Assembly: GCA_947172415.1 (NCBI GenBank)
Contig: OX359196.1
Coordinates: forward strand, 5,891,901-5,955,900
From: Chondrosia reniformis
Taxonomy: Eukaryota > Porifera > Demospongiae > Chondrillida > Chondrillidae
DNA: 64,000 bases
Direction: 5' to 3'
The position numbers and the translations under genes were made by a program. Shown piece after piece: positions 59,488 through 64,000 of this stretch (positions within the stretch are counted from its first letter, which is position 1; every line of letters begins with the position of its first letter). A model generated the notes under the pieces. It was not told where the DNA came from. It made no database searches and saw nothing but the letters and a program-made list of their open reading frames with translations.

Positions 59488-62400
59488 CTAAACATCACGA
59501 ACAGTTACTTTCAAGGGAGATGCTGGCTTCTTGGGTATTCTTAATAGATCATACTGATCCTGAGAGTTAGGTAATCTTGGTTTTGGCTTCAGTGGCTTGG
59601 GTTTGCTAGGCTTTGATAAATAATGCCCATTTGAATTGGAATGACTCACTACAGAATGGTCCAACTGATAAGGCTTGTAGCTCGTGTTAGGTGCATATTG
59701 AGCACCTTGCAGATGTGCAAAACTCTCTGTTGTTGCAGTACTACTTAAGTCGTCATCATCAACATTCAACTGATGTAAAAGGTGCTGTAGTTTGGCAAAC
59801 CTTGGCTGTGTTAAATCAACAGGGTCTAATTCCTCATCAGATTCATCTGATTGCATCTGGTATAAAGAGAGTAGAGATTTCTTACTTAGTGGAGTCATAC
59901 TGCCTTCTTCATTGAATGCAACAATTTCATCAAAGTTCTCCTTTAACAAAGTGCTGTCGGCAGATTGCTTTAATTTGGAAAGAACAGCAAATACTCTCTT
60001 TTTATTTTCAGACAAAGGATGTGATTCTGGAGTTGATACTGAAAGTAATTCTGGATTTGGTTTGGAACCAGGTACTACTGGCTTTGGTCTAGCTACAGAG
60101 TTATCGGGAACTTGTGCAGAAAATGGAGCTGGTGTAATGCCCTGAGATGTTATGGTTAAATTGCTATTTTCACTTTGACTAGAAGTGTTTGAATTAATAA
60201 CTCTCAATTCAGGGGAAATCTGTTGCTGTGAAACCTCCAATGTTGGAGAGGATTGTGTTTGAAGTTGAAATCTAGTCTCTTTAGATGATGACTCACTGTT
60301 CAGTCTTCCAAAAGAAGGATGGTTATCTTCTTGGGGACTTGCAAGTTCCTGATGAAGATCTCGCTCGCCACCACCCTCTTGAGAGTACAATCTCACATTC
60401 CCTTCATTGGTTGATGAAAGGGAGTGTCTCCTAACTTGAACCATGGGTCTAAAGTCTGTTTGTCTTAATTCATACATGTCAGAGCCTTTCTTGGGCAACT
60501 TACAACTGCATTTTCTAATCACTAAGGCTACTAAAACAAATACAAGTACCATCAGAAACAGAGCAATTAAGATACCAGCTGTAGCAGCGTACACAATCAC
60601 AGAAGATGAAGTTTCTGTGACAGACCCTGTAGGAGGAACCCAACAACCCAGAGCGATGGGACCATCAGAAGATGAAAAGTCAAAATCATCACTTGGTTCA
60701 GAGAATGGTAAATCTCTGTCATCCAATACAACACCTCTGATGCACCCACTGAACCCATTCATGCTGACTGCCTGCCCATCTCCATCTTCCACAACCTGTG
60801 AGCCCAGATATATTGCACCAGGGCTAATATCTAACAAGATGTCTGTACCAGGAGTAGTGGCTTCAGAAAAGTACAGTTCATCAGCTTGTAATTGGGATAC
60901 TCTGCCTTCCCTCCTGAGATGAATATTGTGATAGTTACCATCAGCCAGCTGTGCACCACTAATTTGGGCAACCGCTTCTCCACTACCAAGGTTATATCGA
61001 AACTGCAAGTAACCATCAACAAGCTAAAGAGAAGATAAAAATATATGGGTTTATGGCTGGATGTAAGGACAAATGGATGATTAGGTGGATGGACGGGTGG
61101 ATGGATGGATGGATGGATGGATGGATGGATGGATGGATGGATGGATGGATGGATGGATGGATGGATGGATGGATGGATGGATGGATGGATGGATGGATGG
61201 ATGGATGGATTGGTGGATGACTGCAGGATCGTACTTCTAAATAAGCATAATCTAATTGGCCCTCCATAGCTAGAATAGTTCCAGAATCTTTACTAGCAGA
61301 AAATCCTAGTGTCAAGGTTGTGATCCTGGTTGTATAAGTGGCTTCTTCAAGTTGTCTAGTCACTCGACCTGTACTTCCCGATGAAGGCTTAATAGTATAC
61401 TGAATAAAATTAATTCCACTGAAACTGACAGATGGTGCAACTAAAGTTAATAAATGATAAAATAGTAAATAGTATTGACTAAGTCACTTGCTGGATCATT
61501 CTTACCTCGATCACAATTTTTTCCTAAGAAAGCTGAAAAGCAGAGACATTTATAGTCATATCCATCAGAAATACATTCTGCCCTATTATGGCAAGGGCTG
61601 CCTTGGCATGGATCTTCAGGGAGAGAGGTAGCAAGATAAAACTGTTCCGATGTCAAAGCTGTCTGGAAATTGACAGCTTTTTGATTAATATAGAGGTTCC
61701 TGATGAACCCGCTAAAATCAGGACCCAGGCATGGATTTTCTTTCTCAGTTGTGTACTTGAAGGTTCCCGTGCAACCACCAATAACAAGTGGGCCAGTAAC
61801 ATCTAAGGACCTACAAAAAATTATTTAAGAGTGATATTGGTCGTGTAATAAACAAGACATGACAAGGGAGACATACTGATGTGATTTAGATAGCAATTTG
61901 CTGGTCTCAAAGCAATGAGGTGCGTCCAGAGGTCCAAAGACACGCCCAACTGGGCCCAAGTCTACAGCAAAAGCTTCACAGTCATCAACTATAAGGTAGA
62001 CAAGCTAGAAAGAAAAAAATGCTACATCAATCTTAATATCAAAATTGGAGTACAACATGGATATATAAAAGGATTAGCCTTGTAAGTTGCAAGTCTATAA
62101 AATGAATGTTATCTGCAATATGCATGTACCCAGATTTACTGCAAAAGGACTTACTGATGAATTAAACCCAAACAGGACAGAGTGCCATTGTTTGTCACTC
62201 AGTGATTCAGCATTGTAGGCTACAGAAGTCACATCTGTGCCTCCTCTAGAAAGTGAGAGTAGTAACTTTCCACTGACCACTTCTAGGGTAAGCTTATCTG
62301 AATCTTCTCTGTCATATCGCCCAAACAACAGGAGCAAACCATTATTTTCATTAGTAGCAAATTCTAAGTAAACTGAAAGATTTACTTGACTATTAATGCT

Positions 62401-64000
62401 TGAAAATATTCCATAACCTGGTCTCTCAATATTTCCTAGGATGACTTCGCATTTTGGCCCCTGGTGACCTTTAGGACAGGAACAGGTATAGCCAGGTCTC
62501 TGCCTAATGCATTTGCCTCCATGTTGACATGGATTTGGAGAGCAAAAATTGATACACTTTGCTACTTCATCTTCTGTCACACAATCCTCTTCATCAGTAC
62601 AATTTTGAAGGTCACACTTTGAAGGCTTGTTCTTGTCATAGATAAAGACACTGCAGTCTGCACCAGTATAGCCTTCAGGACAAGTACATTGATAGTTATC
62701 ACCTGAAGGGGTACAAGAACCTCCATGTTTGCATGGATTCTGTGAGCAAGCAGTCACATGATCACTGCTAACTTCACAAATTTTTCCTGTTTTACCAAGA
62801 GGACAGCTACACGTGAAACCAACATGACTATCTGTACAGGTACCACCATTACATTCAGTGAATTGACAGAACTGGCTTTCAGTTGGAATTGAGCAAAATC
62901 TTCCTACAAAGTTAGTGCCACATTCACAATTTAAACCATCAGTATCTAGTCCACAAGTTGCTCCATTCATGCAGCCAAAGTCCCCACAAGCAGTGAGATT
63001 CACATTACATTTGTTGCCATCAAAGTCACTTCCAAGGGGACATTTACAATGGTATCCTTCATCAGAGTTTACACAGTGCATGGGATTGGGACATGGGCTG
63101 GAAATACACTCATCTAATGAACCTAATTCACAATCTCCACCTGAATATCCTGGCAAACACTCACAATCATAGTCCCAAACAGCAGTAGGAGAAACAATAT
63201 TTTCAGGCAATGACTGTGAGTGGTATAAAGGAAGTATGGTGGCTATGATATTGCGACACAAACCATTGCCTCCACAAGGCTCACCAACACAGGCATCTAG
63301 CAATTCAGTTACAATATTAAATCCTTCTTTAGCAAAATCATCTCTGTTGATATGAATGAGGTGTCTCAAGAGTTCTGGGTTGTTGAATTCACCATCTTGA
63401 AGTGGCTCCACTACAGATACATCTACTTCGTCTAGGAAACCATCAGGACCGGGTTGAACACTCAGAACTATGAGGTTCATTGAAGGCATTACTGCCGTAA
63501 AACCATTTATCATCCTCAAAAAGTTTTCTACTGTCATATCTCTGATTCTGATTGTTATACTGTTAGTAATGTGAGCCTTAGTAATGTAATCTACTACAAT
63601 CTTTACAGACGACAAAGCCCAAGTAGAAAACTCTGTGACATTAACTTCAAATGTATAGTGTCCAACTTTGGGATTGGCCTGAGATGAAATAGATCCATTA
63701 GTATGGAGCAAGAACTGGCCACTTGTTTCTGGTTTATGAATTGTGTAAGTGTGATCATTGACCAAATCGGGGTCATTACCATTGATGTAGCCGATAATGG
63801 ATGCTGGATGCACATCACCAAGGTGATAGATAGTGATATCAGTGTGGCCTCCAGAAGTTGGTCGATTGTCATTGACATCTTCAATTTCAACAGTTATAAA
63901 AGTGGTTCCCGTTAGAGAAGGCTCTCCATGATCTTCAGCTATGATGATAAGACGAAATTTTGGAGTAGTTTCTCTGTCAAATGATTTTGTTGAACTCAGT
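59488..64000 (-). CDS. Cadherin with EGF and laminin-G domains, transmembrane (5' end outside window)
   Basis: Exons 62155-64000, 61877-62004, 61506-61810, 61235-61440 and 59488-61023 in transcription order; the N-terminal cadherin repeats continue beyond 64000. Seen: the end of a cadherin repeat ([14 protein letters not shown], about 63890); a membrane-distal region like that of Fat/CELSR/DN-cadherin ([15 protein letters not shown], then [10 protein letters not shown]); six EGF modules (for example [12 protein letters not shown]...[10 protein letters not shown]); laminin-G 1 (about 62430-61690); EGF; laminin-G 2 (about 61440-60650, ending [17 protein letters not shown]); a TM helix at about 60600-60520 ([20 protein letters not shown]); and a cytoplasmic tail of about 340 residues with an acidic SDEELDP before [15 protein letters not shown] and a proline-rich [11 protein letters not shown]. 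Cell-cell adhesion at the plasma membrane is expected. Which cadherin class it belongs to is open. Confidence 0.88.
61080..61212. repeat. (GGAT)n tetranucleotide microsatellite
   Basis: About thirty uninterrupted GGAT/ATGG units in the cadherin intron between the two halves of laminin-G 2. It explains the PSIHPSIH frame on the minus strand. Confidence 0.97.

Noticed and set aside
1..64000. Integrated virus or autonomous retroelement
   Set aside because: I found no reverse transcriptase, integrase, transposase or capsid-like frame. Only short non-autonomous repeats are visible.

Overview
This is a gene-dense, AT-rich animal nuclear segment. Genes are split by short GT-AG introns, neighbours lie 100-350 bp apart, and introns and spacers are full of minisatellites and palindromic TACGTACGTA-type microsatellites. 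The gene content (a PHR ubiquitin ligase, an EGF/laminin-G cadherin, an STXBP4 homologue, a proton-activated chloride channel homologue) is metazoan. Compactness and divergence suggest an early-branching animal, most likely a demosponge of the Amphimedon kind. The species is inference; nothing in the window names it.

Layout: (1) 3' part of a phosphatidylinositol-4-phosphate 5-kinase (+, 1-1047). (2) ETFDH, electron-transfer-flavoprotein:ubiquinone oxidoreductase (-, 1424-5245), head-to-head with (3) a FAM47-like gene (+, 5370-9240). (4) A TMEM206/PACC1-like channel (+, 9343-10758). (5) Mitochondrial ribosomal protein uL22m/MRPL22 (-, 11258-12231), head-to-head with (6) cytosolic leucyl-tRNA synthetase LARS1 (+, 12353-19838). 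(7) A homocysteine S-methyltransferase (+, 20059-21906). (8) A repeat-rich gap of about 4 kb, 21907-26175, with no gene I can name. (9) STXBP4-like PDZ/WW protein (-, 26176-31166). (10) A 24-kb MYCBP2/PAM/Highwire/RPM-1 E3 ligase gene (-, 31439-55564), head-to-head with (11) histidyl-tRNA synthetase (+, 55908-58843). (12) The 3' half of a cadherin with EGF and laminin-G domains (-, 59488-64000, running off the window).

The genes do not form one pathway. Housekeeping genes (ETFDH, MRPL22, LARS1, HARS, homocysteine methyltransferase) are interleaved with signalling and adhesion genes (PIP5K, STXBP4, MYCBP2, cadherin). Three divergent pairs share spacers of about 124, 121 and 343 bp, which probably act as bidirectional promoters.

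Notable points: a PACC1 homologue keeping the selectivity lysine; a second copy of the MYCBP2 Cys-rich module between RCC1-like blocks; both RING-Cys-relay cysteines conserved; a 17-nt microexon and two GC-AG introns in LARS1; a triplicated splice acceptor/exon start in MRPL22; a HARS gene that seems to encode mitochondrial and cytosolic forms by alternative starts; a 152-bp dispersed repeat that is identical in two introns; a hairpin MITE beside a splice donor; and a tRNA-like element in a MYCBP2 intron.

Exon boundaries were derived by hand from splice signals, reading-frame continuity and remembered human homologues. They are predictions. No alignment or RNA evidence was available.
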